A stretch of 64,000 nt of DNA from positions 6,886,001 through 6,950,000 of the forward strand of contig NZ_AP025343.1 of the NCBI RefSeq assembly GCF_021654775.1, in the 5' to 3' direction. The notes below the pieces were generated by a model. That model made no database searches. It was not told the DNA's origin and worked only from the letters and a program-made list of their open reading frames with translations. How positions within the stretch are numbered: the stretch's first letter is position 1; each line of letters opens with the position of its first letter. Below are positions 8,981 through 17,122 of this stretch, piece by piece. Made by a program: the position numbers and the translations under genes. The stretch is from Paenibacillus azoreducens. GTDB taxonomy: Bacteria; Bacillota; Bacilli; Paenibacillales; Paenibacillaceae.

Positions 8981-9529
8981 ATGTTTACATATCCTCTGGA
9001 CGATCATATTGAACTGAAGCCGCTCGCGCTGCAGCACGCCCGCCCTTTGTTTCTGCTGACCGACTCTTCCCGCGATACGCTGCGCCAGTGGCTCCCCTGG
9101 GTCGATTCCATTACGGAATTGGAACACACGGCTAATTTTGTCAAGAATGCTATAAAGCATGGAGCCGAAAACGGGGCCATTACCGCAGGTATTTGGGTGC
9201 ATGGAGAAATTGCAGGCGTAATCAGCTTTCACGAGATCAATTGGCATAACCGCTCGGTTGGCATCGGCTATTGGCTGGGCGACAAGTTTGTCGGTCAAGG
9301 CATTATGAGCAGCGCTTGCCGCGCTTTCGTCGATTACGCGCTCATGGAACTGGATCTGAACAGGGTCGAAATCCGCTGTGCCACCGGCAATGAACGAAGC
9401 CGTGCCATTCCGGAAAGACTGGGCTTCGTTCTCGAAGGCATCGTGCGCGAAAGTGCGCTGCTGCCGCAAGGTTATGTCAATCTTGCAGTCTATGGCATGC
9501 TGCAGAGCGAATGGAAGCTGATGCGGTAA
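8981..9529 (+). CDS. GNAT acetyltransferase, RimL/YdaF-like
   Basis: A 182-residue Gcn5-related N-acetyltransferase of the RimJ/RimL branch that modifies ribosomal protein N-termini in better known members. The acetyl-CoA loop reads GDKFVGQGIM (degenerate Q/R-x-x-G-x-A), preceded by the beta strand VGIGYWLG and followed by LNRVEIRCATGNERSRAIPE and LGFVLEGIVRES, a typical RimL series. AAGAAGG precedes the ATG. It is a single gene closed by a terminator. The target protein cannot be told. Confidence 0.88.
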   Translation: MFTYPLDDHIELKPLALQHARPLFLLTDSSRDTLRQWLPWVDSITELEHTANFVKNAIKHGAENGAITAGIWVHGEIAGVISFHEINWHNRSVGIGYWLGDKFVGQGIMSSACRAFVDYALMELDLNRVEIRCATGNERSRAIPERLGFVLEGIVRESALLPQGYVNLAVYGMLQSEWKLMR

Positions 9530-9540
9530 ATGCAGACGGA

Positions 9541-9582
9541 AAAAGCCGCCCTTAGACCGGATCGATCCGGCGGGCGGCTTTT
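9541..9582 (+). terminator. Terminator after the RimL-like gene
   Basis: AAAAGCCGCCC (9541-9551) pairs with GGGCGGCTTTT (9572-9582), with an inner CCGGATCGATCCGG palindrome, 12 bp after the stop. Confidence 0.85.
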
Positions 9583-9712
9583 GGTGGGAGAGCAGCCGCC
9601 TGGCAGCCGCACCATAAGCATAAAACCTTTATATAATGGCTGTGATGCTCATTCCTCCCGCAATTTTTTAAATCTCATCATACCGGAAGAGCCGGCCGGT
9701 TTCAAAAAAACT

Positions 9713-10498
9713 TCACAGCGCTTCAACCAATCCGCCGTCAATCATAAGCATGCTGCCGGTAATGTACGAATTGGCTCCAGAGAGCAAAAACGCAACTGCC
9801 TTGGCAAATTCTTCGGGCTGTCCATAACGCCCAAGCGGTATCTCCTTTTGCGACAGTTCCCGAAACTGTTCGACTGTAATGCCCTGTTCCTTAGCCCTGT
9901 TCTCGTCCAATTTTCGGATACGGTCGGTGGCTATACGGCCCGGCGCAACGGAATTCACAAGAATGCCATATTGGGCCAGTTCCTGCGACAGCGTTTTGGT
10001 CATGCCTGCCACGCCCGTCCGGAACGTATTGGATAATATGAGACCGGGAATCGGCTGCTTGATCGAGGTTGACGTTACGTTAACGATATGTCCGCCTTTT
10101 TCTTTCATATGCGGCAGTGCACAGCGAATGGTGCGCACATAGCTGAGCAAATTGAGCCGGAACGCATTTTCCCAATCTTCATCCGTAAAAGACTCAAACG
10201 TGCCCGAAGGCGGACCGCCTCCATTATTGACCAAAATGTCTATTTGTCCGAACGTGTCGGCCGTATATCTTATCAATCCTTCGACTTCATGGGGAATGGT
10301 TATGTCGGCTGCGTAATATTCAACCTCCCCGCTGCCCAGCTTGACCAATTCCTGCTGTACTGACCTCAGCTTGTCGTCACTGCGGCTGCTGAGCATCACA
10401 TCCGCCCCCTCCTTGACAAGCTCTGCGGCAATCGCCTTGCCGAGACCCTGGCTTGAAGCCATAACGAGCGCCTTTTTGCCCTGAAGCTGCAAATCCAT
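9713..10498 (-). CDS. Atypical short-chain dehydrogenase/reductase (SDR)
   Basis: A 261-residue Rossmann-fold protein of the SDR family. The cofactor loop is MASSQGLG (residues 13-20, for TGxxxGxG), the NNGGG at 91-95 replaces NNAG, and the C-terminal NSVAPGRIATDR and ITGSMLMIDGG are normal SDR blocks. The catalytic segment is unusual: at the place of YxxxK there is S156-N-T-F-R160, so neither Tyr nor Lys is present although spacing is kept. Either it uses an altered mechanism or it is not a normal dehydrogenase. The ATG at 10498 follows AAAAGGGG; the longer form to 10519 has none. Its neighbours give no pathway. Confidence 0.85.
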   Translation of the reverse strand: MDLQLQGKKALVMASSQGLGKAIAAELVKEGADVMLSSRSDDKLRSVQQELVKLGSGEVEYYAADITIPHEVEGLIRYTADTFGQIDILVNNGGGPPSGTFESFTDEDWENAFRLNLLSYVRTIRCALPHMKEKGGHIVNVTSTSIKQPIPGLILSNTFRTGVAGMTKTLSQELAQYGILVNSVAPGRIATDRIRKLDENRAKEQGITVEQFRELSQKEIPLGRYGQPEEFAKAVAFLLSGANSYITGSMLMIDGGLVEAL

Positions 10499-10604
10499 AA
10501 TACAACCCCTTTTCTGCAAGATTTTAGGAGAATGCCTATGAATCTTTTAAATGAAATTCCCCCTTTTTTCAGGCAGGCTCAATACTGAAATAAGCGAGTT
10601 GGCC

Positions 10605-10745
10605 GCTACGGTTACGGAGCGTTCTTCCGATCGCTGTTGTCTTCAAATTTCTTTAATTAACTTTCCAAAATGGTAGAAATCCGGAGACAAAGGCGAACGC
10701 TATCGCTTCTTCAGATCGATTCCGTCCCCTTCGCTACTTTCGCTT
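10605..10745. repeat. Imperfect palindromic intergenic element
   Basis: The left arm TTGTCTTCAAATTTC (10637-10651) and the right arm GAAATCCGGAGACAA (10676-10690) form an imperfect inverted repeat. Weaker symmetry continues outward (GAGCGTTC / GAACGCTATC). Only one copy is in the window. The rest of the 10499-10984 gap holds the partial structured repeat at 10833-10915 and no gene I can support. Confidence 0.4.
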
Positions 10746-10832
10746 CTTTTTAAATACTGAACCTCTTTTCCAAGATAAAGAAGCTTATTCCCTGCCGATC
10801 GCGGCCGGGATAAACACCCTATGGCCGGTTTA

Positions 10833-10915
10833 GGGTGCAAAACAGTGGAGCCTATGCTTCGATGCCTATTCCAAATCCTTTGCGGGGACCCGAAAAAACT
10901 AAGGACCTCCACTTC
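10833..10915. repeat. Structured GGGGACCC repeat family, partial copy 1
   Basis: The stretch with GGAGCCTATGCTTCGATGC and TATTCCAAATCCTTTGCGGG matches the right part of the fuller copies at 42555-42685 and 59580-59717 and the short copy at 30400-30480. The left arm of the terminal stem is missing here. Confidence 0.6.
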
Positions 10916-10984
10916 GTGAAAGTCCAATCTATTTACTCTATTCATTTAAGCATATATCTGTTAACCAAAAATATCAAATTCAGG

Positions 10985-11485
10985 TTATTTATCCAGGAAA
11001 TAAGCCATCCATATCGCATCCACATATCTGTCCTCGATCCAGAACTCCCGGAGCAGACGTCCCTCCTCTACGAACCCGCAGGTCCTGTAAAACTGAAGAG
11101 CCCCTGTGTTGGTCGAGAGCACGCGCAGCCTAAGCTTGAGCTTTCCCTGCCGCATGGCCCAGATTTTGGCTTCACTCAACAATCGGGTACCAATCCCCCT
11201 GCGCTGATAGGCCGGATGAACGGCAATATGGATCTCGTATACATGATCATTGCCTGCAATCCCTGTCGGATAGCGAAAACCGACATATCCGCATACGATC
11301 CCGTCAACCTCTGCCACCAGCTGCGAAGCCGGCGGACAGTGCTGGAGAAAATCCTCCCTGGACGGCCAGCACACCGGCTCAGGAGCCGTCCGTTCCGTCC
11401 ATACCAGCGCATCGATATCCATCAGGGTCTGGGCATCTTTCATTTGGGAAAGCCTGATAATAAGCGTCTGCTGTTGAAGCTTCAT
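10985..11485 (-). CDS. GNAT family N-acetyltransferase
   Basis: A 166-residue single-domain acetyltransferase. The acetyl-CoA pyrophosphate loop is clear (HPAYQRRGIGTRLL, with the QRRGIG core), followed by the conserved N and Y region STNTGALQFYRTCGFVEEGRL, so it is likely active. AAGGTG lies upstream of the ATG. It sits 81 bp after an MFS drug-type exporter on the same strand; a joint detoxification role is possible but only inferred from position. The substrate is unknown. Confidence 0.88.
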   Translation of the reverse strand: MKLQQQTLIIRLSQMKDAQTLMDIDALVWTERTAPEPVCWPSREDFLQHCPPASQLVAEVDGIVCGYVGFRYPTGIAGNDHVYEIHIAVHPAYQRRGIGTRLLSEAKIWAMRQGKLKLRLRVLSTNTGALQFYRTCGFVEEGRLLREFWIEDRYVDAIWMAYFLDK

Positions 11486-11566
11486 GGCCCTAACACCTTC
11501 TTTTTCAAATCAAGATTTGCAGCATTTTTCGTATGAAGCCGGTCCGGAATTACTGCCATGCAATAT

Positions 11567-12793
11567 TCAACCTTCGACCGACCCGCTGAACGACTGTCCC
11601 ACCGCTTTATGGCGCAGCGCATGAATGACGAAGGAGGAAACGGCCAGCACCGCAATCGCGATGGACAGCCAGGCCACTGGAACAAGCCCGCCATGATCAT
11701 ATAGTATGCCCATGAAATAAGGGCCGATCATGCGGCCAAGCGCAGCCATGCCGCCTGTTAGTCCGATATAAAAAGGAGCGGCCCTGTACGCATGATCCGA
11801 AATATAGGCAGGGATCGCCGGTGATATGAGCATTTCCCCCAAGGTGGCAAGCACCATGGCAAATATCAGGCCGGGATAACTTGGCAGCAGTAGAATCACA
11901 ATGTAAGCGAGCAGATAAAAGACGGCGCTAGCCGTCATTTGCGCCGAAGATTCCTTGGCGAACCAGCGTTTGATCAAGGCAGTCACCGGCTGGGCGACGA
12001 AGATAAGTATCCCGTTCAGCGTCCACAGGAAACCATAAGCCCGTTTCGGCAATCCTTCGGAGATGATATGCGGCGAAACCCCCGTATTCCAGATCGAGTT
12101 GCCGAACCACAGAAACAGGGAACCCAAACCGAGAAACAAATAGATCCTCGTATTGCCAAGCAGTGCGGGAATGCTTTCCTTGGCCCCTTCTTTGGTTTTT
12201 TTCTGCAAATGGACGGGACCCTCTTGTTTGTCCAGACGATTCAAATAATTCAGGAAGAACAGCGCGAATACAGCTGAGGTAACGCCATTCAGCACAAAGG
12301 TCAAATGATAGGAGACATCTGCCAGAAATCCGCTGAGCGCGGTGCCAAGCGCCACTCCGATGTTGTTGGCTACATAAATCACATTAAACAGCTCGCCGCG
12401 CCGGTCGGCAAAACGAAAACCGACGAAGGCTTGAATCGCAGGCATGGAAACGGCATTAAAAAGGCCGATCAGCCCCATCACGACCATATAAACAATCCAA
12501 TAGGAACTGATAAAAGGCAAAGTAAACAACCCAAGCGCATTCAGCCCAAGCGAGCCGACGATCAGTCTTTTAACTCCTACGCGGTGGTACAGCGCCCCTC
12601 CCAGCAGTTGGCCGATAATGCCGCCGAAAGCTTGGATCATGACCACGAGCCCGGCATCGGCCATGCTTCTTCCGAGCTCATCGAACACATACATCGTGGT
12701 CAGCGGCCACATCAGCGATCCGCCGGCGGAATTGATCAGGCTCGCAGCAAGAAAGATTTTGACTTCCTTCGGGTAGGACTGCAAAAATTTCAT
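11567..12793 (-). CDS. MFS transporter, drug-exporter-like
   Basis: A 408-residue major facilitator with about 12 helices. SLINSAGGSLMWPLTTMYVF and GQLLGGALYHRVGVKRLIVGS (motif A: G-x-L-x-x-R/H-x-G-x-x-R/K) place it in the 12-helix multidrug or sugar efflux group (YfmO/MdtG-like). AGGAG precedes the ATG at 12793. It is followed on the same strand by the GNAT gene. The substrate cannot be assigned. Confidence 0.85.
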   Translation of the reverse strand: MKFLQSYPKEVKIFLAASLINSAGGSLMWPLTTMYVFDELGRSMADAGLVVMIQAFGGIIGQLLGGALYHRVGVKRLIVGSLGLNALGLFTLPFISSYWIVYMVVMGLIGLFNAVSMPAIQAFVGFRFADRRGELFNVIYVANNIGVALGTALSGFLADVSYHLTFVLNGVTSAVFALFFLNYLNRLDKQEGPVHLQKKTKEGAKESIPALLGNTRIYLFLGLGSLFLWFGNSIWNTGVSPHIISEGLPKRAYGFLWTLNGILIFVAQPVTALIKRWFAKESSAQMTASAVFYLLAYIVILLLPSYPGLIFAMVLATLGEMLISPAIPAYISDHAYRAAPFYIGLTGGMAALGRMIGPYFMGILYDHGGLVPVAWLSIAIAVLAVSSFVIHALRHKAVGQSFSGSVEG

Positions 12794-12842
12794 ATATTTT
12801 TCTCCTGTGGTGTATCAAAATTATGCGATCATTCGATTCGAA

Positions 12843-12875
12843 AGGTCATGCCCGGATCGTATCCGGACATGACCT
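12843..12875 (-). terminator. Strong hairpin after the molybdopterin oxidoreductase gene
   Basis: AGGTCATG-C-CCGGAT pairs with ATCCGG-A-CATGACCT around CGT. It lies between the oxidoreductase stop (12957) and the MFS start (12793). The following T run on the minus strand is short (TTT), so it may be a weak terminator or an operator-like dyad. Confidence 0.45.
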
Positions 12876-12956
12876 AAACCGTTCCCCGGCATCTGCCGAT
12901 ATAAAAGATCACCTGGAATCAGTATCCGTCATATATAAGGTTTTCGGCAATGCCGC

Positions 12957-15023
12957 TCACTGACGCTTTACCTGGACAGCGGTCGAAAAGAACGTAGCCC
13001 CGCCGCCCATATCGGACAGCCGGTCAGCCGTCAAGGCATTGGCACGCTGTTTGCGTCCTTGGCCTTCCCACCATAACCCTTGGCTGATCACCGTTCCTGG
13101 AAGCATCTTGTCGGTCACTACCGCTTTCAGCTCCAACTTCCCGCGCTTGTTGTACACCACCACGCTGTCGCCGTCGCCGATTCCGCGCTCTGCGGCATCC
13201 TGCGGATGGATTTGCAGCTGGGGTTCCTTCTCCAGCCGCTGGTGTTTCTCCACATTGGCGAATGTGGAGTTCAAAAAATTATGGTTAGGCGGCGAAATGA
13301 ACATAAGCGGATAAGGCTCATCCTTGCCCGGACGATGATTTCCGTCATATCCTTCCTGCAGCGGAACATATTCCGGAAGCGGCGGAAGTCCGGCTGCCTT
13401 CATGGCTTCTGAATACAATTCGATTTTGCCTGACGGCGTGGGCAGCCGGTCCAGATAGGATGCTTGCGGCGTCATGTCCAGCTTCACGAAACGCTGCTCC
13501 TTCAGCGCCGGAAGCGTTACGCCGTTCAGATACGGATTCTCCGGATAATTCAGCGCCCGGGCGATCATCTCTTCCTCCGTTTCCATGAAAGCTTCCTCGT
13601 CCAGCCCCATGGCGCGTCCTAACATCGCAAACAGCTCGACATTGCCTTTGGCTTCGCCGATCTTCCCAATCACCGGCTCCTGCAGCTGCACATAATGATG
13701 CCAATACGATGCATACAGATCGGTCGTCTCGAACGATGAAGCCGCTGGCAGTACGATATCCGCGTATTTGGCCGTATCGGTCATGAACAGATCATGCACT
13801 ACCGTAAACAGGTCCTCCCGCGCAAAACCTGCCTGAACCCGCTCCGTATCCGGCGCAACGACAAGAGGGTTGCTGCAATACACGAACACGGCTTTAATCG
13901 GCTGCTCCTGCATATGCAGCGCTTCCCCGATCCGGTTCATATTGATCGAGCGCGCCTCGGGATTCGGCCGCAATTCCGGCCGTTCCAAATAGTCGCTGTC
14001 CATGGCGCCGTAACCGCCGTTCGTTTTCACCGCGCCGCCGCCTTGTTTTAACCACTGCCCCGTCAAAGCCGGCAGGCAGGCGATGCTGCGGACGTTCATG
14101 CCTCCGTTGTCGTGATGCTGAAGCCCGTTGCCGATCGCGATATAAGAAACGGAAGCTTCACCGTACATGCGTGCCAGCTTCTCGATGTCTTCCTCCGGCA
14201 CGCCCGTAATAGCCGCAACATGGGCGGGCGTATAACTCTTCACATGTTCGCGCAGCTCTTCATAGCCTACGGTATACCGTTTCAGGAAGACTTCGTCCGT
14301 CCAACCGTCGCGGAACAGAACATGCATCACGCCAAGCGCCAGCGCCGTATCCGTTCCGGGGTAAAGCGGAATGAACCAGTCGGCCCATTGGGCGGTGCGA
14401 TTTTTATGCACATCGATCACGACCACCTTTGCGCCGCGTTTACGGGCTTTCTCGGCAATGACCACCTGATGCATATTCGTACTGATCAAGTTTCCGCCCC
14501 AGACGATGATCAAATCTGCATATTCCGTATCTTCCGGGGAGGTGCCTCCCTTGAAGCCCATCGTATATTTCCAGCCGGCGTTTCCGGCAGCATTGCAGAT
14601 CTTTTGATCCAGCCGGCTTGCGCCAAGCGCATTAAAAAAGCGCCGGTCCATGCCGTCTACGCTGAGGATGCCCATATTGCCGTAGAAGCTGTAAGGCAGG
14701 ATGCACTCCGATCCGTATTCGGCGATCAGTTCCCGATACCGGCTTGCAATTTCGCTGACAGCCTCATCCCAGGATATGCGCTCAAACTGCCCGGAACCTT
14801 TCGGCCCCGTCCGTTTCAGCGGATAACGAATCCGGTCTTTATGATAAATCCGCTCGGTCATGTTGCGGACCTTGTTGCATATAGCCCCCTGCGTGATCGG
14901 ATGATCCGGATTACCGGTCACCTTTACGATCTTCCCTTCTTCTTTATGCAGCAGCAGGCCGCATGTGTCGGGACAATCCAGCGGGCATACCGCCGGGAAT
15001 ACGCCGTTTTTCTCTTCGATCAT
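12957..15023 (-). CDS. Molybdopterin oxidoreductase with 4Fe-4S site (YoaE-type)
   Basis: A 688-residue catalytic subunit of the DMSO reductase superfamily, binding bis-molybdopterin guanine dinucleotide and one 4Fe-4S cluster. The cluster motif is at the N-terminus: C13-P-L-D-C17-P-D-T-C21 and C49 (QGAICNK). The Mo/W-bis-MGD core and a C-terminal dinucleotide-binding domain (from about residue 560, FISPPNHNFLNSTF) follow. No Tat signal is seen, so the protein is probably cytoplasmic. Bacillus YoaE is the nearest type I recognise; such proteins are often called formate dehydrogenases, but the substrate is unproven, and near ICNAAGNAG I cannot name the Mo ligand. The formate/nitrite channel lies directly upstream. 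GGAGGGAG precedes the ATG. Confidence 0.9.
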   Translation of the reverse strand: MIEEKNGVFPAVCPLDCPDTCGLLLHKEEGKIVKVTGNPDHPITQGAICNKVRNMTERIYHKDRIRYPLKRTGPKGSGQFERISWDEAVSEIASRYRELIAEYGSECILPYSFYGNMGILSVDGMDRRFFNALGASRLDQKICNAAGNAGWKYTMGFKGGTSPEDTEYADLIIVWGGNLISTNMHQVVIAEKARKRGAKVVVIDVHKNRTAQWADWFIPLYPGTDTALALGVMHVLFRDGWTDEVFLKRYTVGYEELREHVKSYTPAHVAAITGVPEEDIEKLARMYGEASVSYIAIGNGLQHHDNGGMNVRSIACLPALTGQWLKQGGGAVKTNGGYGAMDSDYLERPELRPNPEARSINMNRIGEALHMQEQPIKAVFVYCSNPLVVAPDTERVQAGFAREDLFTVVHDLFMTDTAKYADIVLPAASSFETTDLYASYWHHYVQLQEPVIGKIGEAKGNVELFAMLGRAMGLDEEAFMETEEEMIARALNYPENPYLNGVTLPALKEQRFVKLDMTPQASYLDRLPTPSGKIELYSEAMKAAGLPPLPEYVPLQEGYDGNHRPGKDEPYPLMFISPPNHNFLNSTFANVEKHQRLEKEPQLQIHPQDAAERGIGDGDSVVVYNKRGKLELKAVVTDKMLPGTVISQGLWWEGQGRKQRANALTADRLSDMGGGATFFSTAVQVKRQ

Positions 15024-15039
15024 TCCCGCTCTCCCTCCT

Positions 15040-15225
15040 CTGAAGTAACAAATTGCCTATCTCTCTACTCTCAATCTTAATCCGGGAATGTGAAATGCGC
15101 AAAAGGAAAAACGGGCAAACAGCGTTTCAGCCTTCCCGCATGAGGGTAACCATAGTATGAGAGCATCAGACATGGAACCACTTTTCGTTCCTCCCAGACT
15201 ATGCCGTAACCATAGAACACTCCCA
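15040..15225 (-). other. Leader of the molybdopterin oxidoreductase with possible RNA structure
   Basis: The 10-base word CTATGGTTAC occurs twice on the minus strand, exactly 60 bases apart (15206-15215 and 15146-15155). Between them GGAAC/GTTCC and GGGAG/CTCTC can pair. No known riboswitch consensus matches; in particular I did not find the Moco riboswitch pattern. Confidence 0.3.
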
Positions 15226-15227
15226 AA

Positions 15228-15279
15228 AAAATTCGCCATCTAAAGTTCGTTCCCCCCGGGCTTTAGAATGGCGAATTTT
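15228..15279. terminator. Bidirectional hairpin with T runs
   Basis: AATTCGCCATCTAAAG pairs with CTTTAGAATGGCGAATT across a short loop, with T-rich tracts on both strands. It separates the formate channel gene from the oxidoreductase leader, so the two genes are unlikely to be one simple transcript. Confidence 0.7.
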
Positions 15280-15316
15280 GTTTTAAATTTTTTTTGGACC
15301 AACCCTTCCGCCCGAC

Positions 15317-15363
15317 CCCCAAAAAAAACCAGCCGCCCCCTTCTTTCGGAAACAGCTGGTTTT
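15317..15363 (-). terminator. Terminator of the formate/nitrite channel gene
   Basis: On the minus strand AAACCAGC pairs with GCTGGTTT, followed by a run of eight T residues, about 25 bp after the stop. Confidence 0.8.
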
Positions 15364-15385
15364 GATATGATGCTTTAGTGTTCGT

Positions 15386-16222
15386 TTACGCTTGCTTGCG
15401 CAGTGCTTCGGCTTTTTGTCCCCCGATCCGTTGATCGGCGGCAGGTGCTTCCCCCGTCTTCCGCAAATAAGCCACCCAATATGCGCCGGCCACAAATATT
15501 GCGCCTCCGACCATATTTCCAAGCAACACCGGCACAAAATTCATGAAATAATCGCCCCATGTAAAATGGCCCGCAAAAATCGCCGCCGGAATAAGGAACA
15601 TATTAGCGACCACGTGCTGAAAACCGATAGCGACAAAAGCCATCGTCGGGAACCAAATGCCCAAAATTTTGCCGCTCATGCTGTCCGAGCCGTAACACAG
15701 CCATACAGCCAGCGCTACCAGCCAGTTGCAGCCAATCCCCGAAACGAAGGCTTGCAGGAAACTGTCATCCAGCTTATGACCGGCCATATCCACCAGTTTA
15801 TCAAGATAAGGTCCACTCTCCGTCAGCCCGGTCACATGCCCGAAGAAGTAAGCCACAAACAACGCCCCAGCAAAATTGGCCACGAGAACCAGCGCCCAGT
15901 TGCGGAGCAGTTCGGAAACCTTTATCCTTTTCGCCATCCAGGCCAGCGCCACTGCCATCATATTGCCCGTCAGCAGCTCGCCGCCTGCCAGAAGAACCAA
16001 AACCAGCCCTACGGGAAAAAGCGCCGCCCCTACAAAGCCTGCAAATGAGCCCCATTCCTTGGGCGCGCTCGCAATCACGCGGATATCAAGCAAAAAACCG
16101 AGCGCGATAAACGCGCCGGCCAAAAAGCCAAGCACCAAAACCGTCAGCGCCGGATTATGGGCCTTTTTGGCCCCCGTTTCGACAGTAAGCTCCGCAATTT
16201 GCCCAGGTTTGTAAACAGCCAT
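15386..16222 (-). CDS. Formate/nitrite transporter (FocA/NirC family)
   Basis: A 278-residue integral membrane channel with six hydrophobic helices. FNT family features include GGELLTGNMM after helix 2 and FVAIGFQHVVANMF, the conserved GFxH-x2-A-N-M motif that carries the pore histidine. The family forms pentameric channels for formate, nitrite or hydrosulfide. GGAGAGGG precedes the ATG. A promoter with an Fnr-type box and TACAAT lies about 230-270 bp upstream, and the leader carries a MITE-like repeat. The adjacent YoaE-type oxidoreductase and nearby fhs make formate the likeliest substrate, but nitrite is not excluded. Confidence 0.92.
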   Translation of the reverse strand: MAVYKPGQIAELTVETGAKKAHNPALTVLVLGFLAGAFIALGFLLDIRVIASAPKEWGSFAGFVGAALFPVGLVLVLLAGGELLTGNMMAVALAWMAKRIKVSELLRNWALVLVANFAGALFVAYFFGHVTGLTESGPYLDKLVDMAGHKLDDSFLQAFVSGIGCNWLVALAVWLCYGSDSMSGKILGIWFPTMAFVAIGFQHVVANMFLIPAAIFAGHFTWGDYFMNFVPVLLGNMVGGAIFVAGAYWVAYLRKTGEAPAADQRIGGQKAEALRKQA

Positions 16223-16253
16223 GTCATCCCTCTCCTTTATTTGCTCATAGAAC

Positions 16254-16363
16254 CAATTTCATAATGGATTTAAATCGAATGGTTGAACCTTGATATCGAA
16301 TCATCTAATCCATATCGGTCTATATTTAGCATGATTCCATACCGAATTGGCATTATGAAATTG
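16254..16363. repeat. MITE-like element, CAATTTCATAATG family, copy 2
   Basis: A 110-bp unit with 13-bp terminal inverted repeats CAATTTCATAATG / CATTATGAAATTG. Its left half is nearly identical to 3561-3637; it carries about 35 extra bases in the middle. It lies in the leader between the Fnr-type promoter and the channel gene start. Confidence 0.7.
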
Positions 16364-16447
16364 ATTACTTTTGAAACAGATTATTTTAAATTTTGACAAA
16401 TCAGTTTTTAACAAATCGAGCATTCCAATCCCTCATCGGTCAATTCC

Positions 16448-16491
16448 ATTGTAATGAAAATCGGCTTTCATTCATGTGAAAACAATCACTA
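16448..16491 (-). promoter_or_regulatory. Fnr-type box and -10 element for the formate channel gene
   Basis: TGTGA-N6-TCACT (16475-16490) matches the Bacillus Fnr box with one base off. Read on the minus strand, exactly 20 bases separate the 18-mer (16474-16491) from TACAAT (16448-16453). This is the same class II spacing as at 4565-4608. The predicted transcript start is near 16441. Confidence 0.7.
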
Positions 16492-16562
16492 GATGAGGAA
16501 GAGAAGAGAATTTTTACTTAAAATGATCGCAGAAACACCCCTTGATATCTTCGGGCAAATAG

Positions 16563-16604
16563 ACAAAAAAAAGCTTTTACCTCCGCGGAAACGGAAGTAA
16601 AAGC
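16563..16604 (-). terminator. Minus-strand terminator
   Basis: GCTTTTACTTCCG pairs with CGGAGGTAAAAGC on the minus strand, then eight T residues. The nearest upstream minus-strand gene is fhs, 520 bp away, so this terminates either a long fhs 3' region or a transcript from the repeat cluster in between. Confidence 0.75.
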
Positions 16605-16614
16605 GGTATCTAAA

Positions 16615-16925
16615 TATCAGCTAACGGAACTGAGCAATGCTATTGCCGCTGAAGCATGATTCTAGTCACCAACGCAGCACCCGTTTTCTGCTAACCCATG
16701 AAATACGAGTCCGAATCGGCATCTGATTTCCGCTAACGAAACTGAGCAACGCTATTGCCGCTGAATCGAAGTCAAATGAAATCTAACGAAACTACGAATC
16801 GTTATTCGGCTGAAATTTGGCTTCACCACGTCTTTTTCGGCTAATAGCGATATCGAGTTTCGTTAGAATGCGTAGATGCTTGATTTTGCCTAAATAACGA
16901 TTGCAGGTTTCATTAGGATACAGTC
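16615..16925. repeat. Cluster of short CTAACGAAACT-type palindromic repeats
   Basis: At least two near-identical units of about 38 bp (16619-16655 and 16732-16768: CTAACG-AACTGAGCAA-GCTATTGCCGCTGAA) plus three more degenerate ones (16780-16815; 16843-16868 inverted; 16889-16920 inverted) share the core TAACGAAACT with an internal GCTATT/AATAGC. No supported gene lies in 16605-17122; the open frames there follow the repeats. Confidence 0.6.
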
Positions 16926-17122
16926 TCGATAGAGTGTAGCCTCTGGGTTGCAGCAGCATACGAATATCTAAACGATTTGCACCTTTTCCCGTCGCGCGTA
17001 AAGAACGATTGGTCGCCCTCACCCCGCATCCCGATGAAATTCAGTATGCGAGTTTCACCCCAAGATCATTCAGGAAGCAGACTTCCCGCGTTAGAAATCC
17101 AAATCCGGCTTAAAGAAACGTC

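Noticed and set aside
10585..10915. Possible IS remnant in the SDR-GNAT gap
   Set aside because: No transposase fragment, and the sequences are explained by two intergenic repeat elements.
15040..15225. Moco riboswitch before the molybdopterin oxidoreductase
   Set aside because: The characteristic conserved segments of that class could not be found; only unspecific hairpins and a 10-base direct repeat are present.
16615..16925. CRISPR-like array
   Set aside because: The units vary in length, orientation and spacing, and no cas genes are near.
16792..17022. 76-codon frame in the fhs-channel intergenic region
   Set aside because: It runs over the degenerate CTAACGAAACT repeats, and its peptide has no start signal or protein-like pattern.
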